From positions 2,828,213 to 2,892,212 of the forward strand of contig NZ_CP007161.1 in assembly GCF_000725285.1 (NCBI RefSeq): a DNA stretch of 64,000 nucleotides, in the 5' to 3' direction. A model generated the notes under the pieces. The model was not told where the DNA came from, searched no databases, and saw only the letters and a program-made list of their open reading frames with translations. This document shows positions 8,437-18,140 of the stretch, piece by piece. Source of the stretch: Virgibacillus sp. SK37. GTDB lineage: Bacteria; Bacillota; Bacilli; Bacillales; Amphibacillaceae. Position numbers and translations under genes: made by a program. Numbering within the stretch: the stretch's first letter is position 1; every line of letters starts with the position of its first letter.

Positions 8437-9294
8437 CTACCATTTAAGCAAAATTCCTGTCTTATCATCTCTTTGCTTCAGCCTTGGATATATCCTGCAT
8501 TCTGCATCGTCCGATTCTCGTTTTTCCACTTCTTTGACCAATCCATCTAGTCCATGATCAAAAGCTAATTTAGCTGTTTGTCTCCAGCCTCTCTCTTCCT
8601 CTATTTTCTGTGGTAAAAGCAGTCCATCACTGACAAGCAGTATCCCCTTTACCTGGTGAAGAGGGACTCTTCCATGCGAAAGATAAGCAAGAGCATTCTC
8701 GCTTCCATCTAAGATGCCGTATCCTTCTGGTGTGTTTAGTAGTCCCCTATTGCGGAGGAGAATAGGATTGACTTTTTCCCTTACATCTTTCAGACTTATT
8801 TCTGGATTTTTCTCTCTTAAACGCACCATTTCCTCAACTGCAAGGCTGTCAAAATACTGAATAGCATCATGTGTAACACTGTATACTTCTTCGTTTTTAA
8901 ATTGGAGAAATAACATACAATCCCCTGTGTGAACGTATTCTAGCATGCTTTTTTGAGCATGCAGTTTTATCGTAGCAAGCCCTGTGGTACTCCGCTGCTT
9001 TTTAGGGATTTCGCGAAGTGAGCGGGATGCTATTTTTCCTATATTTGCTTCATAGTAATCAACCATTGTTCTGCCAAGTGTTTCATTAGCATTTTTGATC
9101 GTAGTATACAGACTGCTGTAATGCTTCATCTCCGTTAGTTGTTTGTGAAAAGTTTGGGAAGCTAGATATCCTGGAGTACCTCCAAGTCCTGTTGCTCCAT
9201 CAATCGCAGCAAAGACCTGTGCTTCTTCATTTACAACACAAGCATCTTCGTTCACTTGTTTGTCACCTTTGAGATATAATTTTTGTATTTTCAT
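8437..9294 (-). CDS. PP2C-family serine/threonine phosphatase
   Basis: 285 residues with the whole set of PP2C metal/phosphate motifs in order: NEDACV (about 15), FAAIDGATG (about 29), a TTGLATI segment (about 103), HTGDCMLF (about 122), LLVSDGLLLP (about 220) and a final DDKTGILL (about 276). It is therefore predicted to be an active Mn/Mg-dependent protein phosphatase without membrane segments or extra domains. It sits between a ROK kinase (23 bp upstream) and the GntR regulator inside the GalNAc operon, which is an unusual place for a PP2C. Its target is unknown. ATG is preceded by GTAAGGAGAACT. Confidence 0.85.
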   Translation of the reverse strand: MKIQKLYLKGDKQVNEDACVVNEEAQVFAAIDGATGLGGTPGYLASQTFHKQLTEMKHYSSLYTTIKNANETLGRTMVDYYEANIGKIASRSLREIPKKQRSTTGLATIKLHAQKSMLEYVHTGDCMLFLQFKNEEVYSVTHDAIQYFDSLAVEEMVRLREKNPEISLKDVREKVNPILLRNRGLLNTPEGYGILDGSENALAYLSHGRVPLHQVKGILLVSDGLLLPQKIEEERGWRQTAKLAFDHGLDGLVKEVEKRESDDAECRIYPRLKQRDDKTGILLKW

Positions 9295-9317
9295 ATAGTT
9301 CTCCTTACTATGTTTAT

Positions 9318-10217
9318 TTAATTAAACACACGTAAACCCGCTCCAATAATGCCCTGATCATTCTTAAGTTGACAGTTTTCAATCGCACGTACTATATGTT
9401 TTTGCTCATCTAGTAAATAGGGACGTAATTTATCCTTAATTAACTCTACCAACATTGGATTATAGATTGCTACACTTCCACCAAAGACAATTTTTTGGGG
9501 ATCTATAATACTATTTAGCATATATATTCCTTGGGCGATCGAAAAAGCTGCTTGCTCTACAACTTTCTGTGCTTTTGATTCTCCTTTGTAAAATAAATCA
9601 AATACATCAGCAGTTGTTAAATTATCATCGTTATATAGCTCTTGAGCCTTCCTTGCAATAACTGGGCCTGATGCTACTTTTTCCAATCGTTCTAATTTAC
9701 CTGCTACTTCCGATTCAACTACAGGTATTAGACCAAGCTCCCCAGCAAAGCCTGCCCCACGTATAAATTCTCCATTTTGTATAATCGAACAGGAAATACC
9801 TGTACTGATTGTAACATATACAAAAATACTGTCTTGAGGCATTTCCGCTTTCTTCCATTCGGCATATGCTGCCATGTAGACATCATTATCTATAGAAATA
9901 CGATCTACAGAAAATCGTTGCTGTAACCTTTCAGCTACTGGAAAATTGCTCCATGGCAAATTGTTTTGAAATATAGCCATGCCCTTGGCCGTATCAACTT
10001 TCCCGGGAACGCCTACCCCAATGCCATGGATGTCTGCTAAGGGTATACTAGAATGACCAAGTAAATTCTCTACACATGTACAAACTTGAGAAAACATATT
10101 TTCTCTATCTGAAGCATCACTTTCTATCATCTCCTTTTGGATCAAATCACCATTTTCATTTATTATTCCTGCAGCAACCTTCGTACCACCAATATCTATC
10201 CCCAATGCATTTCTCAT
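9318..10217 (-). CDS. ROK family sugar kinase
   Basis: 299-residue ROK protein without a DNA-binding domain, so a kinase rather than a repressor. The N-terminal ATP site GIDIGGTKVAAGI (about 5-17) and the sugar site SIDNDVYMAAYAEW (about 107) are present. The usual ROK zinc-binding cluster (CxCGxxGCxE) after GELG is replaced by a cysteine-free stretch ahead of EKVASGPVIARKA, so this protein belongs to a zinc-less branch. In this operon the likely substrate is GalNAc or another amino sugar, giving the 6-phosphate for NagA. Glucokinase-type activity is the alternative. The start is ATG behind AGAGGGAG. Confidence 0.85.
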   Translation of the reverse strand: MRNALGIDIGGTKVAAGIINENGDLIQKEMIESDASDRENMFSQVCTCVENLLGHSSIPLADIHGIGVGVPGKVDTAKGMAIFQNNLPWSNFPVAERLQQRFSVDRISIDNDVYMAAYAEWKKAEMPQDSIFVYVTISTGISCSIIQNGEFIRGAGFAGELGLIPVVESEVAGKLERLEKVASGPVIARKAQELYNDDNLTTADVFDLFYKGESKAQKVVEQAAFSIAQGIYMLNSIIDPQKIVFGGSVAIYNPMLVELIKDKLRPYLLDEQKHIVRAIENCQLKNDQGIIGAGLRVFN

Positions 10218-10294
10218 TCATTTCTCCCTCTTTCCTAAATTTTTATAAGTCTCCAGCTCGGTATTAATTTATAAGCTCACAAAAGAAGCCTTTT

Positions 10295-12727
10295 TTATTT
10301 TTCTAATGTAGGTTTAACTGGTCTTCCTGCAAACAATTGCTCTCCATCTGTATAACCCTCTTCTCGTCCTGCTAACTCGTGGATTAATTGACTTCTTCTA
10401 GCATTTATTTGTTTCTCATAGTTCGAATCGCCTGTTTTATTTGTTAGCTCATTAGGATCTTCAACTAAATCAAAAAACTGCTCATCTCCTGTTTGGGAAA
10501 ACCAAATATATTTCTCTCTGCCATCCGTTATATAATGATAACTTTTTATTCCATGTTCATGCTCCCCATGGATGTAATCCCGCCAATTGTTATGTTCATT
10601 TTTCCATAAGGATAGCAAACTATTTCCTTCAACACTTGAGGGAACTTCAATATCTGCTATATCTAACAGAGTCGGCATGATATCTCTTAACTCGGCAACT
10701 TGATCAATTTGTATATTTTTATTCAGACCTAAACTATTGCCTGGATCTGCTAGAATAAAAGGTACTTTTGCACTCCCCTCATATGGAAGCGTCTTTCTAT
10801 ATAAATTATGATCTCCCAATAGCTCTCCATGATCAGATACGAATAAAATAATGGTGTTATCGTATACTCCATATTCTTGCATCGCTATTAAAAAACGGCC
10901 AATTTGATGATCAATATGGGTAATTAAGGCATAATAGGCAGCTTGAGCACGTTTCAATCTCCATTTTGGCACAATTCCTTCAGAGGTGACAGGATTTAAG
11001 CCTGCTTTTGTATCATCTTCCTCGTTAGCCCAATTACCTACAGCGGGTGCAGGCAAATCAAGATCTTCAACCTCAGCCCACTTGTACTCATATTCCGGAC
11101 CTACAGCATTTGTTATAACTCCATTCAACTTAGGTGATACTAACTTAGCTGAGGCAGTTTGATAGACTGGTGCAATAGCGGCTGTATTGAGAAGAATTTT
11201 TTCCGCTTCAAGTAAAGCTTCATATCTCTCTACAGGCTTTGTTGCAAGTTCGCTTTGAGTTCTTGCAAGTATTTCATCGTATTTTTCAACAGAATAACCC
11301 ATCTTATTCGTGTTCTCATCTGTGATCCACATACCTAGAAAAGTAAATGGATCTTGATAATCAGGCGCCCACCCTGTGAACTGCAAATCATAATCCATGC
11401 TCTTATCCAGAGTAGTCAACTGCTCAAGGGGCACTCTCTTAATTGTTATAGACAGTCCAGGTAGATTCTTCTCTAGCTGGTTTGCCATATACTCACTTAT
11501 AAACTTCGAATCACCACTATCGCCTGATAGGTATTCCAATTCAACGGAATCCCTCCCTATCTCTTCCAAGCCTTTTTTCCATAACTCGCTAGCTTCTTCA
11601 GCATCGTACGTAACTAAATCCCCGTTTATATCCCGAAAATCCTTTCCATTCTCTGGATGTGCTGAAAACTTTTTAGGCACAAGCCCATTCGCTGCGATTG
11701 AACCGTTATTTAAAATGTTATCAACAAGCGCTTCCTTATCAAAAGCTCTGCTAATTGCTTTTCGAATATTACTGTTACCCAAAGCTTTTGTTCGTTCCTG
11801 GTTCATTTTCAAGTAAAAAACACTTGCTTCAGGAGTAGTTACAAAATCATCCCTTGATTGAAACTGATCTACTAAATCCGAAGACAACTCAGCCCGGTCA
11901 ATTTCTCCCTTTTCATATAAATCAACGATTAATTGATTATCTTTTGCCACATTATAATTAAATTCTTCTATTGAAACTTCTTCTGCATCCCAATAGGAAG
12001 CATTTTTCTCCAGCTTCCATGAATCTGAAGTACTTTCCCATTCCGTCAGTTTATACGGGCCATTAGAAAGAAGGTATTCGCTACTCGTCCCGTAATTGTC
12101 CCCTGATTTTTCAACAAACTCTTCATTTAAAGGCCAGTTAAATATCCCAAATGAAATTAATGATTCAAAGTACGGAATTGGCTTTTCGAGAGTAGCTACT
12201 AATGTATGATCATCCTTTGCTTCGATACCTAAATCGCTCACTTCTTTCTTACCTTCACTTATCGCTTTTGCATTCTTCACTACGCCATTCATTAAATATG
12301 GTCCATACTCTGAACCTGTATCCGGATTAATAGCCCTTTGCCATGCATAGACAAAATCATGTGCAGTGACAGGATCCCCATTTTCCCATTCGGCATTATC
12401 ACGAAGGTGGAACGTCCATTTCAGACCATCGTCACTAACTTCACTTTGTGTTGCAATACCTGGTACCTTTTCTCCCTTTTCATCTAAACGGAATAACCCT
12501 TCTGTTGTCATTGATAAAAATTGGTTGGAAACTTGATCATTTGCCAAAGTTAGATCCATTGTTGTAATTTGTTCACTTTTAGTTAAGTGTACTATCTGTT
12601 CATCAACATTACTAACCTTTCCATCATCTGTTGAAGATTCGGTAGCGCTATTGTTACATGCTGTAACCAAAACAAATAAGCCACATAAAACGATTAAAAA
12701 TAAAAAACTTTTTAATAAACGTAGCAT
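10295..12727 (-). CDS. Chimera: oligopeptide-binding lipoprotein fused to C-terminal half of a sulfatase
   Basis: 810 residues in one uninterrupted frame. Residues 1-24 are a lipoprotein signal ending in the lipobox VTAC. Residues to about 555 are a full OppA/DppE-type peptide-binding protein, alignable end to end with the paralogue at 18141-19826 (shared GDPVTAHDFVYAWQRA and final YEYKWA). From about 556 the sequence switches to the C-terminal part of an alkaline-phosphatase-fold sulfatase: AAYYALITHIDHQIGRFL, then VSDHGELLGDH with metal ligands, then EGSAKVPFI, FFDLVEDPNE and a terminal AGRPVKP. The N-terminal sulfatase half with the formylglycine CxPSR motif and the first metal aspartates is absent, so sulfatase activity is not expected. 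ATG follows GGAGGGATATC. It is 77 bp upstream of the ROK gene in the GalNAc operon. It was probably born by a deletion between an oppA and a sulfatase gene. Confidence 0.85.
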   Translation of the reverse strand: MLRLLKSFLFLIVLCGLFVLVTACNNSATESSTDDGKVSNVDEQIVHLTKSEQITTMDLTLANDQVSNQFLSMTTEGLFRLDEKGEKVPGIATQSEVSDDGLKWTFHLRDNAEWENGDPVTAHDFVYAWQRAINPDTGSEYGPYLMNGVVKNAKAISEGKKEVSDLGIEAKDDHTLVATLEKPIPYFESLISFGIFNWPLNEEFVEKSGDNYGTSSEYLLSNGPYKLTEWESTSDSWKLEKNASYWDAEEVSIEEFNYNVAKDNQLIVDLYEKGEIDRAELSSDLVDQFQSRDDFVTTPEASVFYLKMNQERTKALGNSNIRKAISRAFDKEALVDNILNNGSIAANGLVPKKFSAHPENGKDFRDINGDLVTYDAEEASELWKKGLEEIGRDSVELEYLSGDSGDSKFISEYMANQLEKNLPGLSITIKRVPLEQLTTLDKSMDYDLQFTGWAPDYQDPFTFLGMWITDENTNKMGYSVEKYDEILARTQSELATKPVERYEALLEAEKILLNTAAIAPVYQTASAKLVSPKLNGVITNAVGPEYEYKWAEVEDLDLPAPAVGNWANEEDDTKAGLNPVTSEGIVPKWRLKRAQAAYYALITHIDHQIGRFLIAMQEYGVYDNTIILFVSDHGELLGDHNLYRKTLPYEGSAKVPFILADPGNSLGLNKNIQIDQVAELRDIMPTLLDIADIEVPSSVEGNSLLSLWKNEHNNWRDYIHGEHEHGIKSYHYITDGREKYIWFSQTGDEQFFDLVEDPNELTNKTGDSNYEKQINARRSQLIHELAGREEGYTDGEQLFAGRPVKPTLEK

Positions 12728-12949
12728 GATATCCCTCCAGTAAATATTTTACTAAATAAATTATAATTGGTTAGGATTATACACGTTCTTTATTTATAAT
12801 GCATTATTTTTAAAAAATTTAATTTATTGATTATTTTTATTGTAATTAGCTTTATTTTAAACTATTATTAGTAATAATATAGTACAAGTAAAAGTTTATT
12901 TTTATAAATTAGGAAGTAAATTTTTCAGTAAATAAAAGGGGATTTAAAT

Positions 12950-14227
12950 ATGAAACCTACAACAGCCATTTTAATTGGCGCAGGAGATCGTGGAGCTAGA
13001 GCCTATGCGCCTTACGCTTTAAAAAATCCACATGAGCTTAACATTATTGGGGTTGCCGAACCAAACGAATTAAGAAGAGATAAGATGAAACAAGAGCATA
13101 ACTTGTCTACAGAGGACTGCTTTCATTCCTGGGAGGACTTGCTTGCAACAGAGAAAACAGCAGATATAGCCATCATTTGCACAATGGATAGAGAACACTT
13201 TGGGCCTACAATGAAAGCATTGGAGCTTGGATATCATGTCCTATTAGAAAAGCCAATGTCACCAGACCCCAAAGAATGCATCGCAATGGAGCAACAGGCA
13301 GAAAAGTATAATAGACAACTAACAATTTGCCATGTACTTCGTTATACAGACTTTTGGTCAACAATAAAAAAAGTTATTGAAGAAGGTAAAATTGGTGATG
13401 TGGCATCCATTCAATTAAATGAAAATGTTGAAGTTATGCACATGTCACACAGCTTTGTTCGCGGAAACTGGAAAAAGAAAGAAGACTCAAGTCCGATGAT
13501 TTTACAGAAATCCTGTCACGACATGGATATCATTCGTTATGTTATGAACAAAAAGTGCGAACGAGTTAGCTCTTATGGATCGCTCATGCACTTCCGCAAA
13601 GAAAACATGCCCACTGGAGCACCAAAACGCTGTCTTGATGGATGTCCAGCAGCTCAATCCTGCCCATTTCATGCAGGGAATTATTATCTTGGCGAAGGTA
13701 GAGGATGGGCAAGAAAGTTCACTGAAGACACATCAAACGAAGGCATTATTAAAGCTTTATACGAAACTGATTATGGAAAATGTGTCTATCAGCTTGATAA
13801 CGATGTTGTTGATCACCAGGTTGTAAATATGGAATTTGAAGATGGAGCTACAGCAACGTTCAGTATGTGTGGATTCACACGTGAGCAGACAAGAACTGTT
13901 CAGATCATGGGTACCAAAGGGGAGTTGCGTGGAAATATGACAGAAAATCAAATATCCTATTATGACTTCCTTACAAAGCATGAAACAATCATTAAATTTG
14001 ATCCGCCAACTGGCGGACATGGTGGCGGAGATTTAGGCATCATGCGTGACTTCTTAATCGACATTCAGCAAAGTGATAGAAGTAAAAGTGTTTCCTCTGC
14101 AAGTAATTCGTTAAGCAGCCATTTAATGGCATTCGCCGCTGAAGAATCACGTTTAAGCCATGGCACGTCCATCGAACTGGATACTTTCTATAATAATTTA
14201 TCAAAACAATACAGTGTGACGGAGTAA
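12950..14227 (+). CDS. Gfo/Idh/MocA family oxidoreductase
   Basis: 425-residue NAD(P)-dependent oxidoreductase. The N-terminal Rossmann motif reads AILIGAGDRGARAYAP (about 5-20). The EKPMSPDPKECIAM segment (about 99) holds the family EKP catalytic lysine. A C-terminal alpha/beta substrate domain follows. A cysteine-rich insert RCLDGCPAAQSCPF at about 224-238 is shared by a subgroup of carbohydrate-active members. The ATG follows AAAGGGGAT. It is divergent from the SBP-sulfatase gene (222-bp AT-rich spacer) and 50 bp upstream of a LacI regulator, so it probably acts on a sugar or uronate whose presence is sensed by that regulator. Substrate unknown. Confidence 0.88.
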   Translation: MKPTTAILIGAGDRGARAYAPYALKNPHELNIIGVAEPNELRRDKMKQEHNLSTEDCFHSWEDLLATEKTADIAIICTMDREHFGPTMKALELGYHVLLEKPMSPDPKECIAMEQQAEKYNRQLTICHVLRYTDFWSTIKKVIEEGKIGDVASIQLNENVEVMHMSHSFVRGNWKKKEDSSPMILQKSCHDMDIIRYVMNKKCERVSSYGSLMHFRKENMPTGAPKRCLDGCPAAQSCPFHAGNYYLGEGRGWARKFTEDTSNEGIIKALYETDYGKCVYQLDNDVVDHQVVNMEFEDGATATFSMCGFTREQTRTVQIMGTKGELRGNMTENQISYYDFLTKHETIIKFDPPTGGHGGGDLGIMRDFLIDIQQSDRSKSVSSASNSLSSHLMAFAAEESRLSHGTSIELDTFYNNLSKQYSVTE

Positions 14228-14256
14228 GTATGATAAAATAAATAGAAGAAACTTGA

Positions 14257-15257
<1,001 letters not shown>

Positions 15258-15275
15258 CCATGTTAGCTTATATAA

Positions 15276-16404
15276 TTATAATGTAATAATTAACTTACAA
15301 AGAAGGGTAGTACGCTCTGGAATTTCACTTGCCAAAATATGTTCATTTTTTGCATGAATTCCTTCTCCGACAGCACCAAGGCCGTCAAGGGTGGGAACTC
15401 CTAAGTTCGCAGTAAAATTACCATCACTTCCCCCTCCAACCGATGCCTCTTCCAACTCAAAATTAAGATCTTTAGCAATATGCTTTGCTACTTTAAAAAG
15501 CTTCCCTGTCCTTTTGCTCCTAACCATTGGCGGGCGGTTCATTTTTCCCTTTACTTTCAAAGTTACTCCCTCTGTTCTGGGCTGAAGATGGCGGATGAGT
15601 TGGTCCATTCTCTTTTGCTCCTTCAATGTCTTTACCCGTACATTTACTCCAAGGGTAGCAGAATCCGGCACAACGTTCAACTTACCCCCACCCCTAACAG
15701 TTCCTACATTTACTGTGGTTCCCGAAGCATAGTTTGTTAATTCTTCTAAAAGAATGATTAGATGTGCAGCTTCTTTTTGCACTCCTGCCATCTCTGTGAT
15801 GATTTCCAGCATGCGCTGCTTTGCCTTTTATATCGATTATATAGCGAGAAGAGCCTTTGCGTGCTGTTTTTAATGCACCAGTTTCTGCTACTGGTGGTTC
15901 CGTTACTAAAACAACCTTACTGTTTAAGGCTTCTTTCTCAATTATCGGCTTTGATGTAGGACTTCCTAGTTCTTCATCACTTGTACATAGAAATACTATT
16001 TTTTTATTTAGGGAGAGACCTAAATCCTTACAAGCTTTCAAAGCCCAAATTGCTTGAACCAATCCAGCCTTCATATCCAGGATTCCAGGTCCGTATACTT
16101 TGTCCCCTTTTACTTTATACCGAAGATCTCCCTTGTCCCAAACGGTATCAAAATGGGATAATAGGAGGAGCGTTTCCTCTCCCTCACCAAATTCAAACCG
16201 CAAATGATCTCCGTATTTTTTCTCTTTGATTACTGTTGCCTTATAGCCGAAATATCGCTGAAATAATAGTTGAATATTTGCTTTGCATATATCTGTTAAT
16301 TCTTTATTTATGGAGGGTGAATCACTTTCTACGAGTAGTTTTATATCCTCCAGAATTCTTTGTTGATTAACTTCCATGAATTTTTTTATTTGGTCCATCT
16401 CCAT
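15276..16404 (-). pseudogene. M20 family metallopeptidase, frameshifted (carboxypeptidase G2-like)
   Basis: Two overlapping minus-strand frames give one M20 peptidase. The upstream frame (16404 to about 15780) has LLLLSHFDTVWDKGD and YGPGILDMKAGLVQAI (metal ligands) and TSDEELGS (catalytic glutamate). The downstream frame supplies the dimerisation domain and GGGSDGNFTANLGVPTLDGLG. In the first frame the protein reads DGRSAK and in the second KEAAHLI. Removing one A from the minus-strand A5 run (plus-strand T5 at 15774-15778) joins them as GRSAKEAAHLI, which fits the family. A single +1 insertion in a homopolymer is therefore the only lesion. It may be a real null allele, phase variation or a sequencing error. 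Confidence 0.88.
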
Positions 16405-16446
16405 GTTTTGTCTCCCTTACCAATGAAAAACTGGCAGATTTAATGT

Positions 16447-16490
16447 AAAAAAGGAACACTTTCCAGATTAACAAAGAAGTGTCCCCTTTT
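16447..16490 (-). terminator. Terminator downstream of the LCP gene
   Basis: AAAAGGGGACACTTC (minus strand) pairs imperfectly with GAAAGTGTTCCTTTTTT, between the LCP stop and the M20 pseudogene. Confidence 0.7.
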
Positions 16491-16505
16491 CTTTAATTAT
16501 GCGTG

Positions 16506-17444
16506 TTAAATTCCCGATTCCACACCTGTTATCATTCCATGCACTTTCTCCACTTCTTCATCAGCAACAATTAGATAATAAATGCCATCCATCTTTGTGC
16601 CAGTTCCCTTCATCTGATAGTCAGTGAAGTTTTTTCGAGTACTTTTATACTGGGAGAGCATGTTTTTCATGTCATCAAAGTCCAGATTTGTTGCCATATT
16701 ATTACCAAGCACATCAATCATTCCATTGATTTTCGTAACAGAGCTTACAGATGCTCCTTTATTTACAATCCCTTGGATTACTTGACGTTGTCGCTTTGTT
16801 CTGCCAAAGTCACCATCTGGATCCTGTTTTCTCATACGAACAAAGTGCATCGTTTTATCTCCATCCATTTCGGTGGGGCCAAAACCAAATTCGTACTTCC
16901 CGTCATCCCATGCGATATCATTGTATACGGTGATGGAACCAAGTTGGTTAACTACTTCTTCCAATCCTTCCATATTCATTCTCACATAGTAATCCAGATC
17001 AATATCCAGGAAATTCTCCACGGTTGCAACTGACATATCACTGCCTCCAAATGCATAGGCGTGATTAATTTTATCTTCAATTCCTTTACCTACGATCTCT
17101 GTTCTTGTATCGCGCGGAATACTTACGAGCTGCATTTTATCATTTTTAGGATCCAAGGTTAAAACCATCATGGCATCCGAACGACCTTTGTCATTTTCAC
17201 GCTCATCTACACCTAACAGGAGTATATTTAATACTTCTGCATCTTTAATTTTGACCTTTGTCTTCTTAGTATCAATTGCTTTAACAGGTTCGTGCATTTT
17301 ATCATTTAATGTGGTTTTAGCATTATGGTATATCGAATAGGCGTAACCTCCGATACTTAATACTAGTAATAGAATTACTGCTATAGAAACTTTAAGCCAT
17401 AAACTTTTTTTCTTTTTTTTCTTACTCGTTCTTTTCTGATCCAT
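16506..17444 (-). CDS. LytR-CpsA-Psr (LCP) family cell-wall glycopolymer transferase
   Basis: Type II membrane protein of about 312 residues. It has a lysine-rich cytoplasmic N-terminus (KKKKKK), one membrane helix (SIAVILLLVLSIGGYAYSIY) and then the extracellular LCP domain with VLNILLLGVDERE, GRSDAMMVLTLDP, VSIPRDTR and KINHAYAFGG. LCP proteins transfer teichoic-acid-type polymers from undecaprenyl phosphate to peptidoglycan. I choose the ATG at 17444, 6 nt after GGAGAGAG. The longer frame to 17498 lacks a matching site at its first codon. It stands alone between terminators. Confidence 0.9.
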   Translation of the reverse strand: MDQKRTSKKKKKKSLWLKVSIAVILLLVLSIGGYAYSIYHNAKTTLNDKMHEPVKAIDTKKTKVKIKDAEVLNILLLGVDERENDKGRSDAMMVLTLDPKNDKMQLVSIPRDTRTEIVGKGIEDKINHAYAFGGSDMSVATVENFLDIDLDYYVRMNMEGLEEVVNQLGSITVYNDIAWDDGKYEFGFGPTEMDGDKTMHFVRMRKQDPDGDFGRTKRQRQVIQGIVNKGASVSSVTKINGMIDVLGNNMATNLDFDDMKNMLSQYKSTRKNFTDYQMKGTGTKMDGIYYLIVADEEVEKVHGMITGVESGI

Positions 17445-17589
17445 GTTTACTCTCTCCATTATTATATGTATTTCTCCAAAGCTCTTTCTATTATACACTA
17501 CTCTTTCAGTTTAGAATACTCCTATTTTTGACAGAATTTACATAATCAATTGCTTACTAGCAAACTTCAATTCTTGCGTAGTTGGAGGA

Positions 17590-17972
17590 AACTGCGACCT
17601 AACTAAGAATATAGAGACTGCGTAAATCACCGCTACGGGGAAATATTCCGCTTTCCGCGGGCGGCCTGCGAGCCTCCTCGAACTTCACTAACGTTCCGTT
17701 CTGTGGGGTCTCGCTAGTCTCGCTTTTCCCGCAGGAGTCTCCATATTTCCCCTTCGCTAAGGTGTAGATCTCAAAGCTATTTCAGATAAGAGCCACTTAT
17801 TCAATTCTTAAATACCTCAAATTAATCAATAGCACATACCAATTGATTGGAGCGGAAGGGGGCGACTCCTGCCGGAATAGCAAGAGCTGAAGACCCTGGA
17901 CGGAGCGTAGCGGAGGAGCGGCTGAAGCCTTGCCGGCGGAAAGCGTCCCCCTGCAGTGGAAATCAATGGGTC
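17590..17972. repeat. Composite interspersed repeat, copy A
   Basis: Two modules. Module 1 (17590-17759) is nearly identical to the reverse complement of 29158-29320: over its roughly 135-bp core I count two mismatches. It is GC-rich and contains CCGCGGGCGGCC and CCCGCAGGAG. Module 2 (17835-17972) begins CATACCAATTGATTGGA and ends TGGAAATCAATGGG. It shares these ends and an internal GACTCCTGCCGG with 28935-29127 reversed, but differs inside. No ORF is supported. Together they fill most of the 17499-18140 gene-free stretch. Confidence 0.85.
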
Positions 17973-18073
17973 CATTCACCTTCTTAAAATGAGATAAACT
18001 ACTACCAAGTTACGTCGGAGTTTATATATTTTACGACTTACTTTAAAACTCCACACATGTAGAAAACGCAAAA

Positions 18074-18122
18074 AATCATAGCTGATAGTTTCCCTATGTT
18101 AAAGGTAATACCAGCTATGATT
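18074..18122 (-). terminator. Terminator of the second oppA-type gene
   Basis: AATCATAGCTG and CAGCTATGATT pair. On the minus strand the stem is followed by a T6 tract. Confidence 0.8.
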
Positions 18123-18140
18123 CTAGTTATCATGAAAAAG

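Noticed and set aside
8437-9294. PP2C gene as part of a stress (Rsb/Spo) signalling module
   Set aside because: No anti-sigma, antagonist or sensor domains are present in or beside it; its neighbours are all sugar genes.
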